Source: Hyphomicrobiales bacterium
GTDB lineage: Bacteria > Pseudomonadota > Alphaproteobacteria > Rhizobiales > NORP267
Direction: 5' to 3'
Assembly (NCBI GenBank): GCA_030688605.1
Contig: JAUYJB010000020.1
Location: 1 to 33,366, forward strand
DNA length: 33,366 bases
The first letter of the stretch is position 1. Each line of letters opens with the position of its first letter. Positions 9,125 through 16,349 of the stretch are shown here, piece after piece. Under the pieces are notes generated by a model. The model saw only the letters and a list, made by a program, of their open reading frames with translations, was not told where the DNA came from and did not search any database. The position numbers and the translations under genes were made by a program.

Positions 9125-9907
9125 CTAGGCTTTCACGGCCAGCAACGAAATGCTTTTCACGCCGAATTTCCTGCTGGCGCCCTTCGCGTTGTCCGAAATG
9201 AACTGGTAGGCCGGGTTGTCGTGCATCGTGGCGACACGCAGCCCGGCCGCCTCGATCTGATCGCGGTAGTCGGCTTGCTGCGCCGCGCCGCCGATGCAGG
9301 CGGCCCACAGCGTCGAATTGCAGACGATGCTCTCGGGCAACCGCGTCTCGGTGACGATATCGGAAATGGCGAACCGGCCTCCGGGCTTCAGAAGCCGCGC
9401 CGCCTCGCGAAAGACCTTGCCCTTGTCCGTCGCGAGATTGATGACGCCGTTGCTGATGACGACGTCGGCGACGCCGTCGGGCAACGGCGTCTCCTCGATA
9501 TATCCCGTCAGATAGCTCACATTGTCAAAGCCGTCCCGGTCGCGCAGCCGCTCGGCTTTGGCACGCTGCTCCTCGGTCATGTCGATGCCGATGACCTTGC
9601 CACGCGGACCGACCTTCAGCGCCGCGATAAAGGTGTCCATGCCGGAGCCGCTGCCGAGATCGAGGACGGTCTCGCCTTCTTTGAGTGCGGCGAGATGGAA
9701 GTAGCAGCCGACCCCGGCGAAGGACTCGATGGCCTCGCCGGGGATGCGGTCGAGATCGCGGGCTTCGTAGCCGAGGCGTTCGGCCAGCGCACGGCCCATC
9801 TCGAAATGGAACTCGCCGTGCGGAGTCTCGGCGACGCTGCGATACATCGCCTTCACTTTGGCTTCGAGCTCTTTCGGATCGAAAACGACGGTGGCGGGGG
9901 TGGCCAT
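9125..9907 (-). CDS. SAM-dependent methyltransferase, ArsM-like (proximal copy)
   Basis: Class I methyltransferase of 260 residues. Motif I is [13 protein letters not shown] near residue 83, the acidic strand is [10 protein letters not shown] near 107, and [18 protein letters not shown] lies near 150. Two cysteines fall where arsenite methyltransferases have theirs: FAGVGCYF near residue 67 and [13 protein letters not shown] near 201. No obvious third cysteine is seen further on. An arsenic, selenium or other soft-metalloid substrate is possible but unproven. The ATG at 9907 is preceded by TAAGGAGAAG, an excellent ribosome site; the frame extends upstream without stop but into the globin gene. 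The 41-base gap to the globin and 40-base gap to the sigma gene indicate one operon. Confidence 0.88.
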   Translation of the reverse strand: MATPATVVFDPKELEAKVKAMYRSVAETPHGEFHFEMGRALAERLGYEARDLDRIPGEAIESFAGVGCYFHLAALKEGETVLDLGSGSGMDTFIAALKVGPRGKVIGIDMTEEQRAKAERLRDRDGFDNVSYLTGYIEETPLPDGVADVVISNGVINLATDKGKVFREAARLLKPGGRFAISDIVTETRLPESIVCNSTLWAACIGGAAQQADYRDQIEAAGLRVATMHDNPAYQFISDNAKGASRKFGVKSISLLAVKA

Positions 9908-9948
9908 GGCTCTTCTCCTTAAAACTTCGGATCGATCTGCGTTTCGCT

Positions 9949-10458
9949 CTAATTCCGAACGACGATGTCCGGCTTGGTGCTGCCGACGATCTCGAAAAGC
10001 GCGTCTTGCTCGGCGGCGGGAACCTCGAACTTGTCGAGCGATTTCTTGAAGTCGGCGGCCATCACGCCCCACTCCGCTTCACTGATGTTGAGGTGGGCGT
10101 GCGACTCCTTCATGCTCAAGCCGGTGTATTTGCAGGGTCCGCCGGTCACTTCGCAAACGAGCTGCGAGACCTGAAACTTCAGGTATGGGGCAGGCGAGTG
10201 CTCGCGCCCGGCTGCTATGGCGGGGTTCTGGTTGAGCGTCTCGTTGACGAGCAACCGGTCGATGAAGTCATCCACCACCACGGTAATTCCGGTGAGCCCA
10301 CCCAGTCGCTCGTAAAGCGAGCTGTCGGCGCGGGCTCCGCTGCCCAGCGTAGCGGCCGAGACTGCGAGCGTAAGCGAAAGTGCGAGTGCAGCTGCACCGC
10401 AGGATTGCCCCCTGCCGGCGCAGAATCGACGTGAACCCGTCGAGGGTTGTCTAATCAT
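9949..10458 (-). CDS. Exported group 1 truncated hemoglobin
   Basis: Haem protein of the 2-over-2 globin family. After an N-terminal signal-like segment (basic start, then AAALALSLTLAVSAATLGSGARA, about residues 22-44) the globin begins at SLYERLGGLTGITVVVDDF. It continues through GGPCKYTGLSM to the proximal-histidine region MKESHAHLNIS near residue 120. Group 1 truncated globins bind O2, NO or peroxide. The signal peptide places this one in the periplasm or at the membrane, which is less usual for the family. First gene of the sigma/methyltransferase operon, with about 220 bases between the predicted promoter and its ATG. Confidence 0.85.
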   Translation of the reverse strand: MIRQPSTGSRRFCAGRGQSCGAAALALSLTLAVSAATLGSGARADSSLYERLGGLTGITVVVDDFIDRLLVNETLNQNPAIAAGREHSPAPYLKFQVSQLVCEVTGGPCKYTGLSMKESHAHLNISEAEWGVMAADFKKSLDKFEVPAAEQDALFEIVGSTKPDIVVRN

Positions 10459-10680
10459 GAGCTTCTACTCCGTTTTGCAAGGACGATAAATCCTCCTCTG
10501 GCCGAGGTGAGAGTGGTCGCCGTCCGCCGCCTTTCGCAGACGCGATCATGGCCGGTCAACGGCGAGGCATGACCGCCCTGCCGCTCGTCAAACACCGGCA
10601 TCCTGGGGCGCAACCCTCGGTCGCCGGCGAGGCAGGACAGGAATTCTGGCACGACTCCCTCCCTCGGTCGTGCCCCTAAG

Positions 10681-10706
10681 GACGCAAATTGCGCCAAAAA
10701 AGTTCC
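10681..10706 (-). promoter_or_regulatory. ECF-sigma-type promoter candidate, GGAAC-N17-CGTC
   Basis: Reading the - strand, GGAAC (10706-10702) is followed by TTTTTT and, after exactly 17 bases in total, CGTC (10684-10681). GGAAC at -35 and a CGT-containing -10 at this spacing is the usual form for promoters of ECF sigma factors paired with zinc anti-sigma factors. It points into the operon that encodes such a pair, so autoregulation is the natural reading. The start codon lies about 220 bases downstream. Confidence 0.6.
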
Positions 10707-10804
10707 CCACTCGCCGTCGCGGCGAGGCGACATTGCCTCGCGATTGCGATTGCGCGCGCCGTGTCAACCGGTGGACAAACCGAGCAATTCAGACGTGTCT
10801 GACG

Positions 10805-10851
10805 CTGGCACAATACGCAAAAAAAGTTTGCCTTCCTCGCGGCTGTGCCAG
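10805..10851 (-). terminator. Inverted repeat just after the amidohydrolase gene
   Basis: A perfect 8-bp pair (CTGGCACA and TGTGCCAG) encloses a 31-base interior that includes a run of seven A (T on the - strand). It begins two bases after the stop codon at 10853 and could end the transcript. The loop is long and the T run lies inside it, so this is not a classical terminator. Confidence 0.3.
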
Positions 10852-10852
10852 T

Positions 10853-11605
10853 CTACAGCGTGGTTTCCGGCGGTTTTCCCGTCGGCAGGTCGAACAGGTC
10901 CGCGGGCAGTCCCTTGAGATAGTCGGTCGCCGCGGAAGCGGAAACCACGTCGGCATATTTGGCGTGCATGTCCCACAGATTGACGGCGTGCGAGGCCTGA
11001 CCGCGGTCGAAGCAGCCTTCCTCCACGACCGCGATCCGAAAACCGAGGCTGAAGCCGTCGGTCACCGTGGCGCGGATGCAGCCCGAGGTGGTGCCGCCGA
11101 CGACGATCAGCGTGTCGGCGCGCAACTGGGTGAGGAAAGCGGCAAGCGGGGTGCCGAAGAAAGCGCTCGGCCGCACCTTGTTGATGACGATGTCGGCAGG
11201 CTCCGGAGCCACCTCGGCGACGATGTCGTCAGGGTCGACGCCGGTCTCGGTCGGCGCCGGACCGGCGGCGGCGCGGCGGTTCTTGGCCAGACTCAAGCCC
11301 CGGTCCCACTGGTCCGGCCGTCTTCGGTGGGTGGTGTAGATGACCGGCACGCCCCTGGCTCGGGCAAGCGCGATGAGCGGCGTGATGACCGACACGGCCA
11401 CCCATGCCTCTTTGCCGCAGGAGGTGCGCTGCAGCCGGGCTGCGACCTTCGCCGCCCGCGGCCGGTCGCCGCAAAAGGCGTAGGTGACGTCGATGACAAG
11501 CAGCGCCGGCCGGGCGCCGAAGCCGACCAGAGCGGCAAAGCCGGCGGCCGAAAAAACCTCGCGATCCCGGGGGGTTAGGAATGAATCCCAAACACGCTTG
11601 GCCAT
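10853..11605 (-). CDS. Isochorismatase-family cysteine amidohydrolase (N-carbamoylsarcosine amidase-like)
   Basis: Cysteine hydrolase predicted to cleave an amide or N-carbamoyl bond. The catalytic triad is visible: Asp in ALLVIDVTYAF near residue 37, Lys in INKVRPSAFFGT near 145, and the nucleophile Cys in VVGGTTSGCIRATV near 176, preceded by the family's cis-peptide glycines. The C-terminal DMHAKYADVVSA is typical of the carbamoylsarcosine-amidase branch. The start at 11605 follows GGGAGA; starts at 11620 and 11668 are also in frame. It is divergent from the UbiD operon at 11753 and probably shares its control region. This suggests the catabolic substrate, or an intermediate, may contain nitrogen, which is inference. 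Confidence 0.88.
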   Translation of the reverse strand: MAKRVWDSFLTPRDREVFSAAGFAALVGFGARPALLVIDVTYAFCGDRPRAAKVAARLQRTSCGKEAWVAVSVITPLIALARARGVPVIYTTHRRRPDQWDRGLSLAKNRRAAAGPAPTETGVDPDDIVAEVAPEPADIVINKVRPSAFFGTPLAAFLTQLRADTLIVVGGTTSGCIRATVTDGFSLGFRIAVVEEGCFDRGQASHAVNLWDMHAKYADVVSASAATDYLKGLPADLFDLPTGKPPETTL

Positions 11606-11683
11606 GCCGGATTCTCCCATCCGATCCTGCCGCGCGGGCCCGGCTCGGCGCGGATCGTTCGGCCCCAATTTCCCGAATGCCTA

Positions 11684-11711
11684 TTTACAAGCACATCGTT
11701 AGGTAGGTAAT
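11684..11711 (+). promoter_or_regulatory. Sigma-70-type promoter candidate for the ubiD-tctCAB operon
   Basis: TTTACA (five of six to the -35 consensus), 16 bases, then GGTAAT (four of six to the -10). Transcription would start near 11718, about 35 bases before the UbiD ATG. The -10 region includes a short imperfect mirror TTAGGTAGGTAA that may hold a regulator site, possibly for the MarR protein of this operon. Confidence 0.4.
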
Positions 11712-11752
11712 TAGTCCCATGCGCTGAACTCCACAACGCTCAAGGGGACGTC

Positions 11753-13237
11753 ATGAACGAAATGCTTGTGAAGGACAAGGTCGGCAAGACCGAAGCGCCG
11801 GCGATACCGTATGCGGATTTGCGCGGCTGGCTCAAACAGGCCGAGGCGCTCGGCGAGGTCCGCGTCGTCAAGGGGGCGTCGTGGGAGAAGGAGATCGGAC
11901 AGGCCTCCGAAGTGGTCCTGCACGACGAGAATGCGCCCTGCGTCGTGTTCGACGAGGTGCCGGGCTCGCCCAAGGGGTTCCGCGTCCTGGTCAATTTCTT
12001 CGGCGGCAAGCGCAGGAACATGACGCTGGGCTTTCCGGCGGAGCTGAGCAAGCTCGAGCTGACCGAGGCCTTCCGCGCCCAGCGCATGGCGGAAAACCGC
12101 CTTATCCCGCCGGTCGAGGTGACCGACGGCCCGATCATGGAGAACGTCCTGGAAGGCGACGATATCGACGTTCTCAAATTCCCGACGCCGCGGTGGCACT
12201 CAAGCGACGGCGGCCGCTATATCGGCACCGGCAGCTACGACGTCACCCGCGACCCGGACGAGGGCTGGATCAATCTCGGCACCTACCGGGTGATGGTGCA
12301 GAATTCCAAGCAGGTCGGCATCTACATCTCGCCCGGCAAGCACGGGCGCATCCACCGCGACAAATTCATCGCTCGCGGCGAGCCGATGCCGGTCTGCGTC
12401 GTCGTCGGCGGCGATCCGCTGACTTTCCTGATGGCCTGCACCGAGCTTCCCTACGGGGTCAGCGAGTTTGACTTCCTGGGCGGCTTTCGTGGCGCACCGA
12501 TGCAGGTCATCCGCGGCAAGCATACCGGGCTCCCGTTCCCGGCCAATGCCGAGATCGTTCTGGAAGGCTTCATCGACCCGAAACTGCGCCTCGACGAAGG
12601 CCCGTTCGGCGAGTGGACCGGCTATTACGCCAGCGACGTGCGACCCGAGCCGGTGATGGACATCAAGGCGATCTATCACCGCAACGACCCGATCATCCTC
12701 GGCTGCCCGCCGCAGCGTCCGCCGGACGAACTGGCCCGCTACCGCGCCGTCACCCGCTCGGCGATCCTGCGCGAGAACATCGCCAAGGCCGGCGTTCCCG
12801 ACGTGACCGCGGTGTGGGCGCACGAGGTCGGCACCGCGCGCATGCTGCTCGGCGTCGCCATCAAGCAGCGCTATCCGGGCCACGCCGCCCAGGCCGGCCA
12901 CGTCGCGGCCATGTGCCATGTCGGCGCCTACGCCGGGAAATACGTCATCGTCGTCGACGAGGATGTCGATGTCTCCGACCTCGACACGCTGATCTGGGCG
13001 ATGATCACGCGCTCCGATCCGGCGACCTCGATCGACATCATCCACAATGCCTGGAGCACGCCGCTCGACCCGCGGCTGACGCCGTGGGACCGCGAGAAGG
13101 GCAACTTCACCAACTCGCGCGCCATCATCGACGCCTGCCGGCCGTACCATTGGCGCGACCAGTTCCCCAAGGTCAACGCGCCGAGCCCGGAAGAGGCCGC
13201 CGAGGCGCGCAGGAAGTGGGGCCATCTGCTAAAGTGA
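11753..13237 (+). CDS. UbiD-family decarboxylase (second copy)
   Basis: Predicted prenyl-FMN-dependent (de)carboxylase, 494 residues. The conserved blocks are GRYIGTG near residue 156, GTYRVM near 177, ISPGKHGRIHR near 194, AEIVLEG near 266, EGPFGEWTGYY near 283 and YHRNDPIILGCPPQRPP near 309. It is a close paralogue of the enzyme at 5178, with the two alignable end to end without large gaps. The ATG follows AAGGGGA. It is first gene of the long operon that continues with TctCAB, a third UbiD, MarR and the amidohydrolase. Paralogues with different partners suggest either two substrates or two steps on one polycarboxylate. Confidence 0.93.
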   Translation: MNEMLVKDKVGKTEAPAIPYADLRGWLKQAEALGEVRVVKGASWEKEIGQASEVVLHDENAPCVVFDEVPGSPKGFRVLVNFFGGKRRNMTLGFPAELSKLELTEAFRAQRMAENRLIPPVEVTDGPIMENVLEGDDIDVLKFPTPRWHSSDGGRYIGTGSYDVTRDPDEGWINLGTYRVMVQNSKQVGIYISPGKHGRIHRDKFIARGEPMPVCVVVGGDPLTFLMACTELPYGVSEFDFLGGFRGAPMQVIRGKHTGLPFPANAEIVLEGFIDPKLRLDEGPFGEWTGYYASDVRPEPVMDIKAIYHRNDPIILGCPPQRPPDELARYRAVTRSAILRENIAKAGVPDVTAVWAHEVGTARMLLGVAIKQRYPGHAAQAGHVAAMCHVGAYAGKYVIVVDEDVDVSDLDTLIWAMITRSDPATSIDIIHNAWSTPLDPRLTPWDREKGNFTNSRAIIDACRPYHWRDQFPKVNAPSPEEAAEARRKWGHLLK

Positions 13238-13323
13238 TGCATCCGGCCGGCCCGCCCGGCCCAACAACGCCAGAACAGGGGGGCAAACTCCCGGCATGTG
13301 AAGTTCGAAAGGGAGGAATTATC

Positions 13324-14400
13324 ATGATCAAGCGCTTGATGACGGCGCTCGCCGTCGTCGGGGTGGCATTGGCGAGCTTTGCGTCCGCGGCCAAGGCCGA
13401 ATTCCCCGAGAAGGACATCACGTTCCTGATCCCGTTCGATCCGGGCGGAGGCATGGACTCGCAGTCCCGGGCCATCGCCCAGGTGTTGAGCAAGTATCTG
13501 CCCAACAACGTCAACGTGATACCGAAGAACGTGCCCGGTGCCGGCGGCAAGAAGGGCTATGGCGAACTGGCGCGGTCGGCGCCCGACGGCTACACCATCT
13601 GCGTCATCAACTATCCGGGCGCCGCCCTTCCCGCGGTCCTCGGCGAGGAGGCGAGTTACGACATCAACACGCTCACCTGGCTCGGCCGCATGTCGGCCGA
13701 AGAATATCTGATGGCGGCTTCGCCGAAGTCCGACATCAAGAGCCTGGACGACCTCAAGAAGGCCAGCAAGGCGGTGAAGATCACTTCGACCGGCCCCGGC
13801 TCGACCGCCCATGTCGGCGCCTCCATGGCCATGTCGGTGATCGGCTTCAAGGGCGAGTTCCTGACCGGCTACAAGGGCTCGGCCGACTACATTCTCGGCA
13901 TCGTCCGCGGCGACGGAGACATCGCCGTGGCGCCGGTGGAAACCTTCGCGAAATTCGTCGAATCGGGTGATGTGATTCCGATCATGAGCTTCCAAAAGAA
14001 GTCCACCTTCGCCGGCGTGCCGAGCGCCGCGGAAGCCGGCTATGCCGAGCTCGATGGCATGGGCGTGGAGCGCTATATCGCCGGTCCGCCCGGCATTCCG
14101 GCGGACATTCGCAAGATTCTGTCCGACGCGATCCAGAAGGCGATCGCCGATCCGGAGACCCAGGCCTGGGCGAAGCAGACCAATCGCCCGTTCCAAGGGT
14201 TGGACGCCGACGAGTCGGAAATCGCGGTCAAGAACAGCCTGACCTTGATGGTCAAGTTCAAGGACGCCCTCAAATCGCCAGGGCAACATGATCGTTCTCC
14301 GGCGGGGCGGTTTGCGCCCCGCCGGAGGATCATTCAGGGCGAGGGCTCACTTTTATGGTGGAATATTTTTCCGAGGCGATCGCCCTTCTTTTCACGCTGA
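13324..14400 (+). CDS. tctC: TctC-type substrate-binding protein of a tripartite tricarboxylate transporter, with an extended C-terminus
   Basis: Periplasmic binding protein that delivers a carboxylate to TctAB. The signal peptide is MIKRLMTALAVVGVALASFASAAKA, in segments, followed by EFPEKDITFLIPFDPGGGMD, the usual TctC start. VPGAGGKKGYGELARSAPDGYT and STGPGSTAHVG are family blocks. Relatives end near the helix KFKDALK, at about residue 318. Here the frame continues for about 40 further Arg/Pro-rich residues through a strong hairpin and 46 bases into tctA. An out-of-frame TGA lies at 14289, just where the natural end would be, so a one-base change has probably removed the proper stop. The rest of the gene looks intact. 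Ribosome site GGGAGGA. Confidence 0.9.
   Translation: MIKRLMTALAVVGVALASFASAAKAEFPEKDITFLIPFDPGGGMDSQSRAIAQVLSKYLPNNVNVIPKNVPGAGGKKGYGELARSAPDGYTICVINYPGAALPAVLGEEASYDINTLTWLGRMSAEEYLMAASPKSDIKSLDDLKKASKAVKITSTGPGSTAHVGASMAMSVIGFKGEFLTGYKGSADYILGIVRGDGDIAVAPVETFAKFVESGDVIPIMSFQKKSTFAGVPSAAEAGYAELDGMGVERYIAGPPGIPADIRKILSDAIQKAIADPETQAWAKQTNRPFQGLDADESEIAVKNSLTLMVKFKDALKSPGQHDRSPAGRFAPRRRIIQGEGSLLWWNIFPRRSPFFSR
14288..14333 (+). other. Intercistronic hairpin at the tctC-tctA boundary
   Basis: A perfect 13-bp stem (CTCCGGCGGGGCG with its complement, 14297-14309 and 14315-14327) closes a 5-base loop. A lower 6-bp stem ATGATC/GATCAT (14288-14293 and 14328-14333) has three unpaired bases on the left side. 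No T run follows, so it is more likely an mRNA-stability or attenuation element that sets more tctC than tctAB product than a full terminator. Confidence 0.8.
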
Positions 14401-15860
14401 AGGGGATCTGGTTTCTCGTCCTCGGCACCGGCATCGGGCTGGTGTTCGGCGCCATTCCGGGGCTCGGCGGCACCACCGCCATCGCGCTCATCATTCCCTT
14501 CACCTACGGCATGTCGGCCGAGCAGGCGGTGATCCTGGTCGGCGGCATCATGGGGTCGGTCGCGTTCGGCGGTTCGATCTCGGCGATCCTGCTCAACACG
14601 CCCGGTATCGCCCCCAATGCGGCGACTTGCTTCGACGGTTTTCCGCTGGCCCAGCAGGGCAAGGCCGGCATGGCGATCGGCGCCGCTGCGACCGCCTCCT
14701 CGCTCGGCGGGCTCATCGGCGTCGTCATCCTCGTCGCCGTCATCCCGATCGCCAAGCAGATCGTGCTGATGTTCGGACCGCCGGAGTTCTTCGCCCTGGC
14801 GGTGATGGGAATCGGCGCCATCGCCCTGTCCACCGGCGGCAAGTTCCTGCGCGGCCTCATTGCCGGCGGCGTTGGCATGACCCTGGCGTTCATCGGCTAT
14901 GACGCGGTCAATGGCGGCGTGCGGTTCACCGGCGGCGTCGAATATCTGTGGGACGGCATCTCCCTGGTTCCCGCTCTGACCGGCCTGTTCGCGGTCGCCG
15001 AGATGATCAAGCTGTCGATCGAGGGCGGCACGGTGGCCCGTGTCACGGGCGACGTTAAGATCACCCGCGTCAGCGACGGGGTGTGGGCGACGTTCAAGAA
15101 TTTCCCGGTGGTTCTGCGCGGTTCGGCCATCGGCGCCTTCATCGGCGCCATTCCCGGAGTCGGCGGGACCGTCGCCTCGTTTCTTTCCTATGCGTCGGTG
15201 GTGCAGACGGCGAAGGATCCCGAAAGCTACGGCAAGGGCAATATTCGCGGTGTCATCGCGCCGGAATCGGCCAACAACGCCAAGGATGGCGGGGCGCTGA
15301 TCCCGACCCTTGCCTTCGGCATCCCCGGCAGCGCCGAAATGGCCATCTTCCTCGGCGTCCTGATCCTGCACGGCCTGCAGCCGGGCCCGTTGATGCTGAT
15401 CGAGAATTCCAGCGTCATATTCAGCCTCATCCTGGCCCTGGCGGTGGCCTGCGTGCTGGCCTCGCTGGTCGGCTTGGCGACGGCGCGCTGGCTCAGCCTG
15501 ATCACCCTGGTCGACGTCCATATCGTCGCCCCGGCGGTGGTCTCGGTGGCACTGGTCGGCGTCTATGCGCTGCATTCGAGCTGGGAAGACGTGGTCCTGG
15601 CGCTGGTGTTCGGCTGGCTCGGCTATCTGATGATCCGCTACGACTATCCGCGCATCACGCTGGTTATCGCCATGGTCCTCGGCGAGCTGGCCGAGCGCAG
15701 CTTCCACCAGTCGATCATCATGGGCGACGGCGACTGGAGGATCTTCTTCAGCCGCAACATTTCCCTCTTCCTGCTGGTGATCACCGTGCTGATCCTGATC
15801 GCACCGGCGGTGCGGCTCTTGATCGGCCAGTGGCGCGCGCAAGGGGAGACCTCGCCATGA
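14355..15860 (+). CDS. tctA: TctA, large membrane subunit of the tripartite tricarboxylate transporter
   Basis: Inner-membrane channel subunit with about twelve hydrophobic segments, 501 residues. The signature GTGIGLVFGAIPGLGGTTA appears near residue 23 and a second, related repeat GAFIGAIPGVGGTVASF near 262, as expected for the internally duplicated TctA fold. LNTPGIAPNAATCFDGFPLAQQGKAG near 80 is the other family hallmark. The ATG at 14355 lies inside the extended tctC frame. The stop overlaps the tctB start (ATGA), indicating coupled translation. Confidence 0.95.
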   Translation: MVEYFSEAIALLFTLKGIWFLVLGTGIGLVFGAIPGLGGTTAIALIIPFTYGMSAEQAVILVGGIMGSVAFGGSISAILLNTPGIAPNAATCFDGFPLAQQGKAGMAIGAAATASSLGGLIGVVILVAVIPIAKQIVLMFGPPEFFALAVMGIGAIALSTGGKFLRGLIAGGVGMTLAFIGYDAVNGGVRFTGGVEYLWDGISLVPALTGLFAVAEMIKLSIEGGTVARVTGDVKITRVSDGVWATFKNFPVVLRGSAIGAFIGAIPGVGGTVASFLSYASVVQTAKDPESYGKGNIRGVIAPESANNAKDGGALIPTLAFGIPGSAEMAIFLGVLILHGLQPGPLMLIENSSVIFSLILALAVACVLASLVGLATARWLSLITLVDVHIVAPAVVSVALVGVYALHSSWEDVVLALVFGWLGYLMIRYDYPRITLVIAMVLGELAERSFHQSIIMGDGDWRIFFSRNISLFLLVITVLILIAPAVRLLIGQWRAQGETSP

Positions 15861-16345
15861 GTGGCCGGGTCACCGTTTCGCGACTGACCCCGGCGGTCGT
15901 CGTCTTCGCCTTCTCCGTCGGTTTCCTGATCTGGACCTACGCCTATACCGGGCGCGGCCACATGTTGCCGGCGCTGACAGGCTGGTTGCTGGTAATCATG
16001 TCGTTCCTGGACATCGTCGCGGCGACGCCGACGCGGATCGGCGCGGCCATCGCCGATTTCTTCGCCGGAAAGGTCGTCGGCGAGCCGAAGGGATATTCGC
16101 ACGGCACCGTCGGCAGGGTGCTGATGGCGGCGGCCTGGCCGGGGCTTTTCGTGTTGGGCGTGATCTTCTTCGGCTTCTTCGTTGCGATCCCGATCTACGT
16201 TTTTGCGTTCATGCTGCTGCATGGGAAAAAGAAGCCCCGGGAGGCATTGATCGGAGCCGCCGCGACCACCCTGTTCACCCTCGTGGTGTTCGAGTGGCTG
16301 CTGAACTACGAGGTGTTCCGCGGCATCGTCTTCGGAGGAATATGA
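15857..16345 (+). CDS. tctB: TctB, small membrane subunit of the tripartite tricarboxylate transporter
   Basis: 162-residue protein with four hydrophobic segments (about residues 10-30, 36-55, 85-120 and 132-150), as in the TctB/DUF1468 family. It assembles with TctA. GRGHMLPALTGWLLVIMSFLDI near 32 matches the usual second-helix region. Its ATG overlaps the tctA TGA, and the next UbiD gene begins four bases after its stop, so the transporter and the UbiD gene are co-transcribed. Confidence 0.88.
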   Translation: MSGRVTVSRLTPAVVVFAFSVGFLIWTYAYTGRGHMLPALTGWLLVIMSFLDIVAATPTRIGAAIADFFAGKVVGEPKGYSHGTVGRVLMAAAWPGLFVLGVIFFGFFVAIPIYVFAFMLLHGKKKPREALIGAAATTLFTLVVFEWLLNYEVFRGIVFGGI

Positions 16346-16349
16346 GACC

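Larger units (their letters stand above)
10459..10852. other. 394-base spacer: long leader of the globin operon and 3' end of the amidohydrolase
   Basis: No convincing gene is seen. The - strand is open from 10733 to 10455, but the peptide has no recognisable family and no well-placed ribosome site. The spacer contains the ECF-type promoter candidate and, next to the amidohydrolase stop, an inverted repeat CTGGCACA/TGTGCCAG (10805-10812 and 10844-10851). The leader of about 220 bases before the globin is long enough to hold an RNA element, but no known riboswitch was recognised. Confidence 0.5.

Noticed and set aside
10455-10733. Small open frame upstream of the globin gene on the - strand
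   Set aside because: No ribosome site and no recognisable protein; it overlaps the ECF promoter candidate.
10813-10838. GGCAAACTTTTTTTGCGT on the - strand as a second ECF promoter
   Set aside because: It resembles the site at 10681 in the T run only; the -35 lacks GGAAC and the spacing is too short.
11698-11713. TTAGGTAGGTAA as a MarR operator
   Set aside because: Only eight of twelve positions are symmetric and no second copy was seen; mentioned only within the promoter entry.
14334-15842. About 500-codon open frame on the - strand opposite tctA
   Set aside because: Same mirror effect; tctA on the + strand has all its family motifs.
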